This document shows, piece by piece, positions 1 through 8,099 of a stretch of 61,067 nt of DNA. The DNA comes from Lentimicrobiaceae bacterium (GTDB taxonomy: Bacteria; Bacteroidota; Bacteroidia; Bacteroidales; UBA4417). The stretch lies in assembly GCA_028697555.1 (NCBI GenBank), contig JAQVEX010000006.1:1-61067 (forward strand), read 5' to 3'. Positions within the stretch are counted from its first letter, which is position 1, and the number at the start of each line of letters is the position of its first letter. Below the pieces are notes generated by a model. The model did no database searches. It saw only the letters and a list, made by a program, of their open reading frames with translations, and was not told the origin of the DNA. The position numbers were made by a program, and so were the translations under genes.

Positions 1-1
1 T

Positions 2-703
2 CACCCAAGACAAGTTTTACAACCTATAAGCGACTTCAAGTACATTCTTACACAAAACGAAAAAATTGAACTACTAAAACAAACATCTCTTAAAAACCTT
101 ATCATCATTAACTTTGACCTGAATTTTGCCAAAACGAATTATCAGGATTTTGTTGTGAATTATTTGGTAAATAAATTAAACATTTCGGCTATTGTTTTAG
201 GCTTTGACCATCATTTTGGTAAGAACAGAGAAGGCAACAACGAACTTTTATCCGATTTGGGAGAGAAATATAATTTCAGAGTGAAACAGATTTCAGATAT
301 TAAGGTTAAAAATCACTCTGTAAGCTCCACAGCTATACGCGATGCAATTATGGGTTCCGAAATAAAAAAAGCTAATGAGTTATTGGGATACGATTTTTTT
401 GTTTTTGAAAAGTTGAATTTCTTGGAAACCGTTGATGAAAAACATATTAAGTTTTCAATTTCTGTTGCCGACGACAAAGTTATGCCTCAAAAAGGTGTTT
501 TTCGTGTTTATATTAATTGCGGAGATGATTGTAGTAAAGGACTTTTAATCATTAATCCCAAGGATAACACTAATCTAATATTTACTAAAAACACACCCGA
601 AAACTTATTGCTCGACAATCGCGTGGCTAACATTGCTTTGCTTGAAACTGTTTCGGAAAATTGCAACGATTTTCATAATTTTATTAATAAAATTGATTTT
701 TGA
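2..703 (+). CDS. ribF: RibF-type FAD synthetase, 5' truncated by window edge, flavokinase domain degenerate
   Basis: The reading frame is open from base 2, so the N-terminal part, including the nucleotidyltransferase HxGH region, lies outside the window. The first visible residues (HPRQVL, then INFDLNFA, then GFDHHFGKNREGN and SSTAIRDAI) match the FAD synthetase half of bifunctional RibF, which makes FMN from riboflavin and adenylates it to FAD. The roughly 105 residues after the LLG of the domain junction should be riboflavin kinase. They lack the G-R-x-x-G-F-P-T-A-N signature and the catalytic-Glu region, although GVFRVYIN resembles the GVYAV strand. I infer that the kinase activity is lost while the domain is kept in shape. 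The internal GTG at 155 is not the true start. The next gene starts 11 bases downstream. Confidence 0.85.
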   Translation, partial: HPRQVLQPISDFKYILTQNEKIELLKQTSLKNLIIINFDLNFAKTNYQDFVVNYLVNKLNISAIVLGFDHHFGKNREGNNELLSDLGEKYNFRVKQISDIKVKNHSVSSTAIRDAIMGSEIKKANELLGYDFFVFEKLNFLETVDEKHIKFSISVADDKVMPQKGVFRVYINCGDDCSKGLLIINPKDNTNLIFTKNTPENLLLDNRVANIALLETVSENCNDFHNFINKIDF

Positions 704-714
704 ATTAACAGTAT

Positions 715-1473
715 ATGAAGATAATATTCTTAGGCACAGGGACATCGGTAGGAACGCCAGTAATAGCTTGCAATTGCGAAGTATGCAAAAGCAACGATAA
801 GCGAGATTTTAGATTCAGAACTTCACTCTTTATTGAACACGAAAATGCTAAAATTGTTATCGATTGCGGTCCAGACTTCCGATTGCAAATGCTTAATAAC
901 AACATAAACGACATAGATGCTGTTTTCTTCACACACAAGCACCGCGATCATACGGCAGGAATAGACGACATAAGACCTTTTAACTTTATGCTCAACAAAG
1001 CCGTTGATGTTGTCGCAAATAGCGAAACAATAAAAGAAATAAGGGCTGGCAATAAATACATTTTTGATAAAATATACAAAGATGCACCTTGCCTAAACAT
1101 TATTAAAATAGAAAATAAAGAATTTGAATACAAAGGCATCAACATCAAGCCAATCAACGTATTGCATGCCAACGAAACGGTTTTCGGATACCGAATTGCC
1201 GGACTTACCTACATAACCGATGCTAATTACATCTCGGAAACCGAGTTGCAAAAAGCTAAAAACAGCGATGTTTTGATATTAAATTCGTTAGCACGATACA
1301 AGCATCGTTCACATTTTTCGCTTGACGAATCATTGCAAATTATTGAGCAAGTAAAACCAAGAGTTGCTTATCTGACGCATATCAGTCATGGTATGGGATT
1401 ACACGCTCAAACACAGTCGGAACTACCGGAAAATGTTTTTTTAGCTTACGATGGATTGATAATTGAGATGTAG
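715..1473 (+). CDS. MBL-fold metal-dependent hydrolase, PhnP-like
   Basis: A 252-residue protein starting at ATG 715, 11 bases after ribF and probably co-transcribed with it. The N-terminus MKIIFLGTGTSVGTP is followed by a Cys cluster (CNCEVC) and the metal-binding HKHRDHTAGIDD motif (HxHxDH). Further metal ligands are likely in the HANE and THISHG segments. This is the PhnP/phosphodiesterase branch of the metallo-beta-lactamase superfamily, whose members cleave phosphodiesters including cyclic ribose phosphates and use the extra Cys residues to bind a structural zinc. The real substrate here is unknown, as no phosphonate genes are nearby. It should be a soluble cytoplasmic enzyme, as no signal peptide is visible. 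Confidence 0.8.
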   Translation: MKIIFLGTGTSVGTPVIACNCEVCKSNDKRDFRFRTSLFIEHENAKIVIDCGPDFRLQMLNNNINDIDAVFFTHKHRDHTAGIDDIRPFNFMLNKAVDVVANSETIKEIRAGNKYIFDKIYKDAPCLNIIKIENKEFEYKGINIKPINVLHANETVFGYRIAGLTYITDANYISETELQKAKNSDVLILNSLARYKHRSHFSLDESLQIIEQVKPRVAYLTHISHGMGLHAQTQSELPENVFLAYDGLIIEM

Positions 1474-1627
1474 GCTGTTGGCTGTTAGCCGTTAGCTATA
1501 GGTGGTGAGTGTGAGTGCAAAATTCCACCATTCCCGAAATTTAGGGAACCTCATAATTGCTCATTGCACATTGCAAATTGCTAATTGTAAAGCACCATTC
1601 ACCGACCACCGACCACCATTCACCGTT
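1474..1627. repeat. heptad-period intergenic array (site A)
   Basis: The spacer between two convergent genes is made mostly of 7-base units. There are GCTGTTG/GCCGTTA-type units right after the stop at 1473, five units ending in ATTG (1553-1587), and five CACCATT/CACCGAC units (1593-1627) that run into the stop codon of pckA. The families change but the 7-base period holds within each block. Confidence 0.85.
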
Positions 1628-3248
1628 ACAACAATGGACCTGCCTTAACAAGTCTCTTTCCTTCTTCTCTATCGGTGTATTTTTCAAAGTTATTGATAAA
1701 CCTTTGAGCCAAATCTTTTGCTTTGGTATGCCATTCGCTTTCGTTAGCGTAAGTGTTCTTAGGATTTAGTATTTCGGTAGTAACTCCCTTCAGTTCTTTT
1801 GGGATTTCCAAGTTGAAATACGGAATTGTTTCGGTACTCGATTTTTCAATATCGCCGTTTAAGATAGCATCAATTATAGCTCTTGTTTCTTTAATAGAAA
1901 TACGTTTACCTGTACCGTTCCAGCCTGTATTAACTAAGTATGCTTTTGCTCCCGATGCTTCCATTCGTTTAACAAGCTCTAATGCGTATTTTGTTGGGTG
2001 AAGCGTTAGGAAAGCATTTCCGAAACAAGCCGAAAAAGTCGGCTGTGGTGTGGTAATACCTCTTTCGGTTCCGGCTAATTTTGAAGTAAATCCCGAAAGG
2101 AAATGGTATTCGGTTTGTTCGGGTGTTAATTTGCTAACCGGCGGAAATACTCCGAATGCATCGGCTGTCAAGAAAATAACCTTTGTTGCATGACCTGCTT
2201 TTGAAATAGGTTTTACTATATTATTGATATGATAAATAGGATACGAAACTCTGGTATTTTCGGTTTTTGATGCATCTGAAAAATCGACGTCATTTGTTTC
2301 GGTAACGACAACGTTTTCTAGTAAAGCATCACGTTTGATGGCATGGTAGATATCCGGCTCGTTTTCTTCGCTCAAGTTGATACATTTAGCGTAGCAACCT
2401 CCTTCAAAGTTGAAAATTCCATCGTCGTCCCAACCGTGTTCGTCGTCTCCTATCAAGGCTCTTTTTGGGTCGGTTGATAAAGTGGTTTTTCCGGTACCTG
2501 ATAATCCGAAGAAAATAGCAACATCGCCGTCTTTTCCTCTATTTGCCGAACAGTGCATAGCGGCTATACCTTTTAATGGTAAATAGTAATTCATCATTGA
2601 GAAAATACCTTTTTTCATTTCGCCGCCATACCACGTTCCTCCAACAAGTTGCATACGTTCTTTCAAATTAAACGCAACAAAGTTTTCGGAATTTAATTTA
2701 TGTTTTTCCCAATCTTTATTGGTTGTTTTTGAAGCCATCAGGACAACAAAATCGGGCTTATATGTTTTTAATTCTTCATCAGTTGGACGAATAAACATAT
2801 TTTTAACAAAATGTGCTTGCCAAGCCACTTCCATAACAAACCTTACGCACAATCTGGTGTCCTTGTTAGCACCGCAATACGCATCCATAACGTACAACTT
2901 TTTGTTTGAAAGTTGTTTCTGCGAAATTTCTTTCAAGTCGCTCCAAACTTCATAACTCATAGGATGGTTGTCGTTAGTACCTTGTGTTGACCACCAAACT
3001 GTGTCTTTTGAAACTTCATCGACAACAATATATTTGTCCTTTGGCGAACGACCTGTAAAAACTCCCGTATCAACACTTACAGCTCCGAAATTGGTTAAAC
3101 GACCTTTTTCAAAACCTGTTAAACTGCTGTCCATTTCGTGTTCGAACAAAATGTCATAATCGGGATTGTAGTATAGCTCTTTTGTTCCTTTGATGCCATA
3201 CTGTTCAACATCCACATAAAATCCTTTCTTGTTTATAGCTTCAATCAT
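1626..3248 (-). CDS. pckA: phosphoenolpyruvate carboxykinase (ATP)
   Basis: A 540-residue enzyme of usual length for ATP-dependent PEP carboxykinase, which interconverts oxaloacetate + ATP and PEP + CO2 + ADP. Visible motifs are [14 protein letters not shown] near residue 60, the Walker A-like [11 protein letters not shown] near residue 250, the metal-binding IGDDEHGW just after it, and [13 protein letters not shown] near residue 440. In anaerobic Bacteroidota it often runs towards oxaloacetate in the succinate pathway. The neighbour ppdK supports a PEP/pyruvate/oxaloacetate node. ATG at 3248 gives the standard N-terminus. The stop codon lies inside a heptad repeat array. Confidence 0.97.
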   Translation of the reverse strand: MIEAINKKGFYVDVEQYGIKGTKELYYNPDYDILFEHEMDSSLTGFEKGRLTNFGAVSVDTGVFTGRSPKDKYIVVDEVSKDTVWWSTQGTNDNHPMSYEVWSDLKEISQKQLSNKKLYVMDAYCGANKDTRLCVRFVMEVAWQAHFVKNMFIRPTDEELKTYKPDFVVLMASKTTNKDWEKHKLNSENFVAFNLKERMQLVGGTWYGGEMKKGIFSMMNYYLPLKGIAAMHCSANRGKDGDVAIFFGLSGTGKTTLSTDPKRALIGDDEHGWDDDGIFNFEGGCYAKCINLSEENEPDIYHAIKRDALLENVVVTETNDVDFSDASKTENTRVSYPIYHINNIVKPISKAGHATKVIFLTADAFGVFPPVSKLTPEQTEYHFLSGFTSKLAGTERGITTPQPTFSACFGNAFLTLHPTKYALELVKRMEASGAKAYLVNTGWNGTGKRISIKETRAIIDAILNGDIEKSSTETIPYFNLEIPKELKGVTTEILNPKNTYANESEWHTKAKDLAQRFINNFEKYTDREEGKRLVKAGPLL

Positions 3249-3287
3249 AATAATATGTTTAATAAATTATTGTTTCTGATTTTTCTA

Positions 3288-3295
3288 CAAAGGTA
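3288..3295 (-). promoter_or_regulatory. pckA -7 promoter box
   Basis: Read on the minus strand this is TACCTTTG, a match to the Bacteroidota -7 element TANNTTTG, 40 bases upstream of the pckA start. A TTG candidate for the -33 box lies about 23 bases further upstream, slightly far. Confidence 0.5.
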
Positions 3296-3361
3296 GGCTA
3301 TATTAATTGAATATTAACCAATAATTAAAAATTTAATTTTTTGTGTATCTTGTGAAACAAT

Positions 3362-3397
3362 AAGAGAAAAGGCTGTCCTTATATTAAAGACAGCCTC
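3362..3397 (-). terminator. ppdK intrinsic terminator
   Basis: An 8-bp perfect stem AGGCTGTC/GACAGCCT (3370-3377 with 3389-3396) is followed on the minus strand by TTTCTC. It lies 27 bases beyond the ppdK stop and ahead of the pckA promoter, so the two genes are separate transcription units. Confidence 0.75.
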
Positions 3398-3423
3398 TTC
3401 AAGTATTTAGCTATGAAAATGTT

Positions 3424-6240
3424 TTACTTTTTCGTTGCAGTTTTTTTAGGAGCCGTTTTGGTAACCTTATTTGATTTGCAGTCTCTTGCCTTTTTGTTTT
3501 CTATGCTCTCTTTAACTGCAGCTTGAGCAGCAGCAACACGAGCTATAGGAACGCGGAAAGGCGAACAGCTAACATAATTCAAACCAATTTGGTGGCAGAA
3601 TTCAACCGATGAAGGCTCGCCGCCGTGCTCACCACAAATACCTAACTTAATATTAGGACGTGTTCTCTTTCCTCTTTCGACAGCCATTTTCATCATTTCT
3701 CCTACTCCTACTCTATCAACAACTTGGAATGGATCATGCTCTAAAATACCTTTTTTCAAGTAAATTGGTAAGAATTTACCAGCATCATCGCGTGAGTAAC
3801 CGAAAGTCATTTGAGTAAGGTCGTTAGTTCCAAACGAGAAGAACTCAGCCGATTCGGCAATTTTATCAGCAATTATACAAGCTCTTGGTATTTCAATCAT
3901 AGTACCTACCAAATAATCAATTCTATCTTTTCTTTCTTTAAAGATAGCTTCGGTAGTGTTTCTAACCACATCTTCCTGCATCTTCATTTCTTCGTATGTA
4001 CCTGTAAGCGGTATCATAATTTCCGGGAATGTTTCAATACCTTTCTTTTTCAAGTTAAGAGCAGCTTCGATAATAGCTCTGGTTTGCATTTCCGAAATTT
4101 CGGGATAAGTATTACCAAGACGACAACCTCTGTGACCAAGCATTGGGTTAGTTTCTTCAAGCGCTTCCACTTTATCTTTAACTTCTTGTAAAGAAAGTCC
4201 CATTTCTTTTGCCATTTCTTTCTGAGTTTCATTTGTTTTTGGTACAAACTCATGTAAAGGTGGGTCAAGCAAACGAACAGTAACAGGGAGACCTTGCATT
4301 GCTTCAAAAATTCCTTCAAAGTCTTTACGTTGTATTGGCAATAATTTGCTGAGAGCTTTTCTTCTTCCGGCTTCGTCGTCTGAAAGAATCATTTCACGCA
4401 TTGCGATAATTTTTTCTCCTTCAAAGAACATATGTTCGGTACGGCAAAGACCTATACCTGTAGCTCCAAAACCTCTTGCGGTTTTTGCATCATGTGGAGT
4501 ATCGGCATTGGTACGAACCAACATGCGAGAGTATTTATCAGCAAGTTTCATAACTTTTTTGAAGTCTTCGCTTAGTTCAGGGTCTTTAGTTGCAAGTTCG
4601 CCTTCATAAACTTCACCGGTAGAACCGTTAAGAGAGATGAAATCTCCTTCTTTAAACACTCGTCCATCAATTGTAAGGGTGCGTTTTTCGTAGTTGATAA
4701 CAATTTTATCGGCACCCGAAACGCAACATTTACCCATACCTCTGGCAACAACAGCAGCGTGCGAAGTCATACCTCCGTGTGAAGTCAAAATTCCTTCAGA
4801 AACTGTCATACCTTTAAGGTCTTCTGGCGATGTTTCGATACGAACAAGAATTGCTTTTTTCTTTTTTTCGAACATAGCTGCTGCGTCGTCAGCTGAAAAT
4901 ACTATCTGACCGTAAGCAGCTCCCGGCGAAGCAGGTAATCCTTTGGTAAGAACTTTTGCTTTTTTAATAGCCTCAGGAGTAAATACAGGGTGAAGAAGTT
5001 CATCTAATTTGTTAGGCTCGATACGTAATAGAGCTGTTTTTTCGTCTATTAGTTTTTCGCTAAGCATATCCATAGCTATTTTAACCATAGCCTGACCTGT
5101 ACGTTTTCCGCCACGAGTTTGGAGTATCCATAATTTACCGTCTTGAATGGTAAATTCAAGGTCTTGCATGTCTTTGTAGTGCTTTTCTAATTTCTTTTGA
5201 ATTTTGAAAAGTTCATTATATTGTTTCGGCATAGCTTCTTCCAGAGAAGCGAATTTTGCCTTTCTTTCTTTTTCGCTAACTCCTGCTTGCTTAGCCCACT
5301 CTTTTGAGTGCATTTCGGTAATTTGAAGCGGAGTTCTGATACCTGCAACAACGTCTTCGCCTTGTGCGTTGATTAAATATTCGCCGTTGAAGTGTGGCAA
5401 ACCGTTAGCTGAGTTACGTGTAAATGCAACACCGGTAGCCGAATTGTCGTCTAAGTTACCAAAAACCATAGCCTGAACGTTAACAGCAGTACCCCACTCA
5501 TCAGGAATATGGTTAAGTTCGCGGTATAAAACAGCTCTTTCATTCGACCAGCTATCGAAAACTGCGCAGATTGCTCCGTTTAGTTGTTCGTATGCATCTT
5601 CCGGAAATTCTTTTTTGGTTTGTTTGAAAACAGCTTTTTTAAAGCGTTTTACTAATTCTTTTAAGTCGTTAGTTGTAAGTTCGTTATCTCTTTTAACGCC
5701 TTTTTCTTTCTTTAATTCTTCAATAATAACTTCAAAAGGATCTTGAGCGTTTTTATCAGCAGGTTTCATTCCTAAAACAACATCGCCGTACATTTGAACA
5801 AAACGACGGTATGAGTCCCATGCAAAACGTTCTTTTCCTGATTTTTTAGCTATACCTTCAACAGCTTTATCGTTCAAACCCAAATTTAATATGGTGTCCA
5901 TCATTCCGGGCATAGAAGCTCTAGAACCTGAACGAACCGACAACAATAGCGGGTTTTTATTGTCGTTGAATTTTGAACCCATAAGTTTTTCAACGTATTT
6001 AATTCCTTCTTCAACTTCTTTTTTAATCGTTTTAAGTGCAAATTCACGACCTTGTTGGGTATACATTGTACAAACTTCGGTAGTTATTGTAAAACCAGGA
6101 GGTACAGGCACACCTATTAAATTCATTTCGGCTAAGTTGGCACCTTTACCGCCAAGCAAGTTTCTCATCTCGGCATTACCTTCGGCTTCTTTATTGCCAA
6201 AAGTGTACACATGTTTCGTGTTTGGTTGTTTTTTCGTCAT
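3424..6240 (-). CDS. ppdK: pyruvate, phosphate dikinase
   Basis: A 938-residue PPDK, which interconverts pyruvate + ATP + Pi and PEP + AMP + PPi. The ATP-grasp domain comes first (GGKGANLAEM near residue 30), then the phosphohistidine domain with GGMTSHAAVVARGMGKCC (catalytic His near residue 490). The C-terminal PEP/pyruvate TIM barrel carries the GICGEHGGEPSS and CSPFRVPIARVAAAQA segments. The tail is unusual: after the barrel there is a lysine/alanine/threonine-rich extension ending TAPKKTATKK, probably disordered. With pckA and the transhydrogenase next door it suggests a PPi-linked glycolytic/gluconeogenic switch typical of anaerobes. Confidence 0.97.
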   Translation of the reverse strand: MTKKQPNTKHVYTFGNKEAEGNAEMRNLLGGKGANLAEMNLIGVPVPPGFTITTEVCTMYTQQGREFALKTIKKEVEEGIKYVEKLMGSKFNDNKNPLLLSVRSGSRASMPGMMDTILNLGLNDKAVEGIAKKSGKERFAWDSYRRFVQMYGDVVLGMKPADKNAQDPFEVIIEELKKEKGVKRDNELTTNDLKELVKRFKKAVFKQTKKEFPEDAYEQLNGAICAVFDSWSNERAVLYRELNHIPDEWGTAVNVQAMVFGNLDDNSATGVAFTRNSANGLPHFNGEYLINAQGEDVVAGIRTPLQITEMHSKEWAKQAGVSEKERKAKFASLEEAMPKQYNELFKIQKKLEKHYKDMQDLEFTIQDGKLWILQTRGGKRTGQAMVKIAMDMLSEKLIDEKTALLRIEPNKLDELLHPVFTPEAIKKAKVLTKGLPASPGAAYGQIVFSADDAAAMFEKKKKAILVRIETSPEDLKGMTVSEGILTSHGGMTSHAAVVARGMGKCCVSGADKIVINYEKRTLTIDGRVFKEGDFISLNGSTGEVYEGELATKDPELSEDFKKVMKLADKYSRMLVRTNADTPHDAKTARGFGATGIGLCRTEHMFFEGEKIIAMREMILSDDEAGRRKALSKLLPIQRKDFEGIFEAMQGLPVTVRLLDPPLHEFVPKTNETQKEMAKEMGLSLQEVKDKVEALEETNPMLGHRGCRLGNTYPEISEMQTRAIIEAALNLKKKGIETFPEIMIPLTGTYEEMKMQEDVVRNTTEAIFKERKDRIDYLVGTMIEIPRACIIADKIAESAEFFSFGTNDLTQMTFGYSRDDAGKFLPIYLKKGILEHDPFQVVDRVGVGEMMKMAVERGKRTRPNIKLGICGEHGGEPSSVEFCHQIGLNYVSCSPFRVPIARVAAAQAAVKESIENKKARDCKSNKVTKTAPKKTATKK

Positions 6241-6574
6241 AAGTTAATTTATTTTTAAAATTGTTATTATTTATTCTATTTTTATTTTCGGTTGCAAATT
6301 TACTCTTTTTTCTAAATATATCCGAACATTAGATTTAAAATGAATATCTATTTATATACAAATTTTTAACAAATTATTAGGTATAAAGCGTTTTTACTGA
6401 TAAAAGGTAATTATCTAAATTTTATTAAAATTATTTTAGATGAAATATATTGCCTGTATTTTTATAAAATCTATATCTTTGAAACCGAAATTCATTATCT
6501 TAAAATTGATACAAATATTGGTTTTAGGGTATGAAAATAAAAACACAAACAATTTAATATTTAAATAAAACACA
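6241..6574. promoter_or_regulatory. divergent promoter region between ppdK and pntAA
   Basis: A 334-base AT-rich spacer. On the plus strand TATCTTTG at 6474-6481, with TTG 21 bases upstream (6450-6452), is a good promoter for the transhydrogenase operon and leaves a 93-base leader. On the minus strand TAAATTTG (6295-6302) is a likely -7 box for ppdK. I see no riboswitch or small gene in it. Confidence 0.6.
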
Positions 6575-7732
6575 ATGATAATAGGTATTCCAAAAGAAAT
6601 TATGAAAGGAGAGTCGAGAGTATCGGCTACTCCCGAAACCGTAGGAATGTTCGTAAACAACGGTTTTAAAGTTATGGTAGAAAAAAACGCCGGTTTAAAA
6701 GCTTTTTTTCTCGACGAAGAATATGTAAAAGCCGGAGCCGAAATTATTGACTCGGCAAAAGAAATTTTTGAAAAAGCTCAGATTATTTTAAAAGTAAAAG
6801 AGCCCCAATTCAACGAAGAGTACAATACTCACGAAGTTGACTTAATGCGTAAGGGGCAGTATTTAATTACATTCTTGCACCCTGCATCTCCACCAAACCA
6901 CAAAATGATTTCCAAATTGGCTGAAAACGGAGTAATAGGTCTAACCTTAGACGGTATTCCACGTATTTCGAGAGCTCAAACAATGGATGCGCTAACATCT
7001 ATGAGTACTTGTGCCGGTTACAAAGGTATTTTATTAGCAGCAAATGCTTTACCCGAATTTGTTCCTAATATGTTTTCGGCTGTAGGTTTTGAAGCTCCTG
7101 CAAATGTTTTAGTAGTTGGCGTTGGCGTAGCCGGTTTACAAGCACTTGCTACTGCTAAAAGATTAGGTGCGGTTACCTATGCCGCTGATATCAGACCTGC
7201 TGCTGTTGAGCAAGCTACCAGTTTAGGTGCAGAAGTTATAGACTTAGGTGTTCCGCAAGAATTAGCAATAGCTGAAGGCGGTTATGCAAAGAAATTACCA
7301 CAAGAATGGATTATTAAAGAGCAACAAAAATTAAGCGAATATCTACCAAAAATGGACATCGTTTTCTTAAGCGCATTAATCCCAGGCAAAGTTGCTCCTA
7401 TTCTTGTAACTAAAGACATGGTTAAGAGCATGAAACACGGTTCGGTTATTGTTGATATTTCGGTTGACCAAGGAGGAAACTGCGAAGTAACCCCTCCGGG
7501 AACTACAGAAGTAATTGACGGTGTTACCGTGATTGGCATTAAAAACATACCTGGAATGCTTCCAAAAAGCTCGACACAAATGTTTTCGAAAAACTTATTC
7601 CATCTTGTAGAGATTATTTCAAAAGACGGCGAACTTACTCTCGATACAAATGATGAAATAATTAAATCAATTCTTGTAACTTACGATGGTAAAATTGTTC
7701 ACGAAGGGACATTAGAAGCCATGAATTTATAA
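6575..7732 (+). CDS. pntAA: NAD(P) transhydrogenase alpha subunit, domain I (PntAA)
   Basis: A 385-residue soluble NAD(H)-binding domain I of proton-translocating transhydrogenase, encoded separately from its membrane part as in many bacteria. It starts MIIGIPKEIMKGESRV, typical of the alanine dehydrogenase/PntA N-terminal fold. The RQD loop residues that meet domain III are conserved in PRISRAQTMD (Arg130, Gln135, Asp138). The Rossmann loop GVGVAGLQ is at residues 182-189, and the NAD-ribose-binding acidic residue is in ADIRP. It is the first gene of the pntAA-pntAB-pntB run. A hairpin follows its stop codon, so the downstream membrane subunits may be made in lower amount. Confidence 0.95.
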   Translation: MIIGIPKEIMKGESRVSATPETVGMFVNNGFKVMVEKNAGLKAFFLDEEYVKAGAEIIDSAKEIFEKAQIILKVKEPQFNEEYNTHEVDLMRKGQYLITFLHPASPPNHKMISKLAENGVIGLTLDGIPRISRAQTMDALTSMSTCAGYKGILLAANALPEFVPNMFSAVGFEAPANVLVVGVGVAGLQALATAKRLGAVTYAADIRPAAVEQATSLGAEVIDLGVPQELAIAEGGYAKKLPQEWIIKEQQKLSEYLPKMDIVFLSALIPGKVAPILVTKDMVKSMKHGSVIVDISVDQGGNCEVTPPGTTEVIDGVTVIGIKNIPGMLPKSSTQMFSKNLFHLVEIISKDGELTLDTNDEIIKSILVTYDGKIVHEGTLEAMNL

Positions 7733-7749
7733 AACACAAATTTTTTAAA

Positions 7750-7790
7750 GGCTGTTATATGGTTTCATATAACAGTCTTTATTATTTTTA
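7750..7790 (+). terminator. intra-operon hairpin between pntAA and pntAB
   Basis: A perfect 10-bp stem CTGTTATATG/CATATAACAG (7752-7761 with 7766-7775) and a 4-base loop are followed by a T-rich stretch. It resembles an intrinsic terminator or attenuator with a weak T-tract, inside what should be one operon. It may set the ratio of soluble to membrane subunits or protect the pntAA mRNA 3' end. Confidence 0.6.
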
Positions 7791-7803
7791 AAACAATACT
7801 AAT

Positions 7804-8097
7804 ATGAACCCTATTTACTTAATTTTAATTTTTTTAGTTTCCACAATTGTTGGATATCTAATAATAAAAAACGTGCCGGCGTTGTTGCACACGCCTTTAA
7901 TGTCGGGAATGAATGCATTGTCGGGAATTTCCGTGCTTGGAGCTCTTGTAGCTGTCGGATTTTCATTTAGTCCATTTGTACTAGTTGGACAAATAGTTGG
8001 CGGTATTGCTATAATATGCGCTGCCATCAACGTTATGGGTGGGTTTGGAGTTACCCATCGCATGCTTAAAATGTTTAACAAAAAAGAAAAGAAATAG
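7804..8097 (+). CDS. pntAB: NAD(P) transhydrogenase alpha subunit, membrane part (PntAB)
   Basis: A 97-residue membrane protein with three hydrophobic segments (about residues 2-22, 36-58 and 60-85). This is the size and shape expected for the small alpha-2 part of domain II. The ending GGFGVTHRMLKMFNKKEKK matches the conserved GGF.VT.RML.MF of the family. It works with PntB to form the proton channel. Its stop is two bases before the pntB start, so the two are co-translated. A start at ATG 7804 places the first helix right at the N-terminus, as is usual. Confidence 0.93.
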   Translation: MNPIYLILIFLVSTIVGYLIIKNVPALLHTPLMSGMNALSGISVLGALVAVGFSFSPFVLVGQIVGGIAIICAAINVMGGFGVTHRMLKMFNKKEKK

Positions 8098-8099
8098 TT

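Noticed and set aside
3811..4191. 126-codon frame opposite ppdK
   Set aside because: Shadow of the strongly conserved ppdK coding strand. The same holds for the long frames opposite pntB at 8585-9049, 9594-9935 and 9719-10132.
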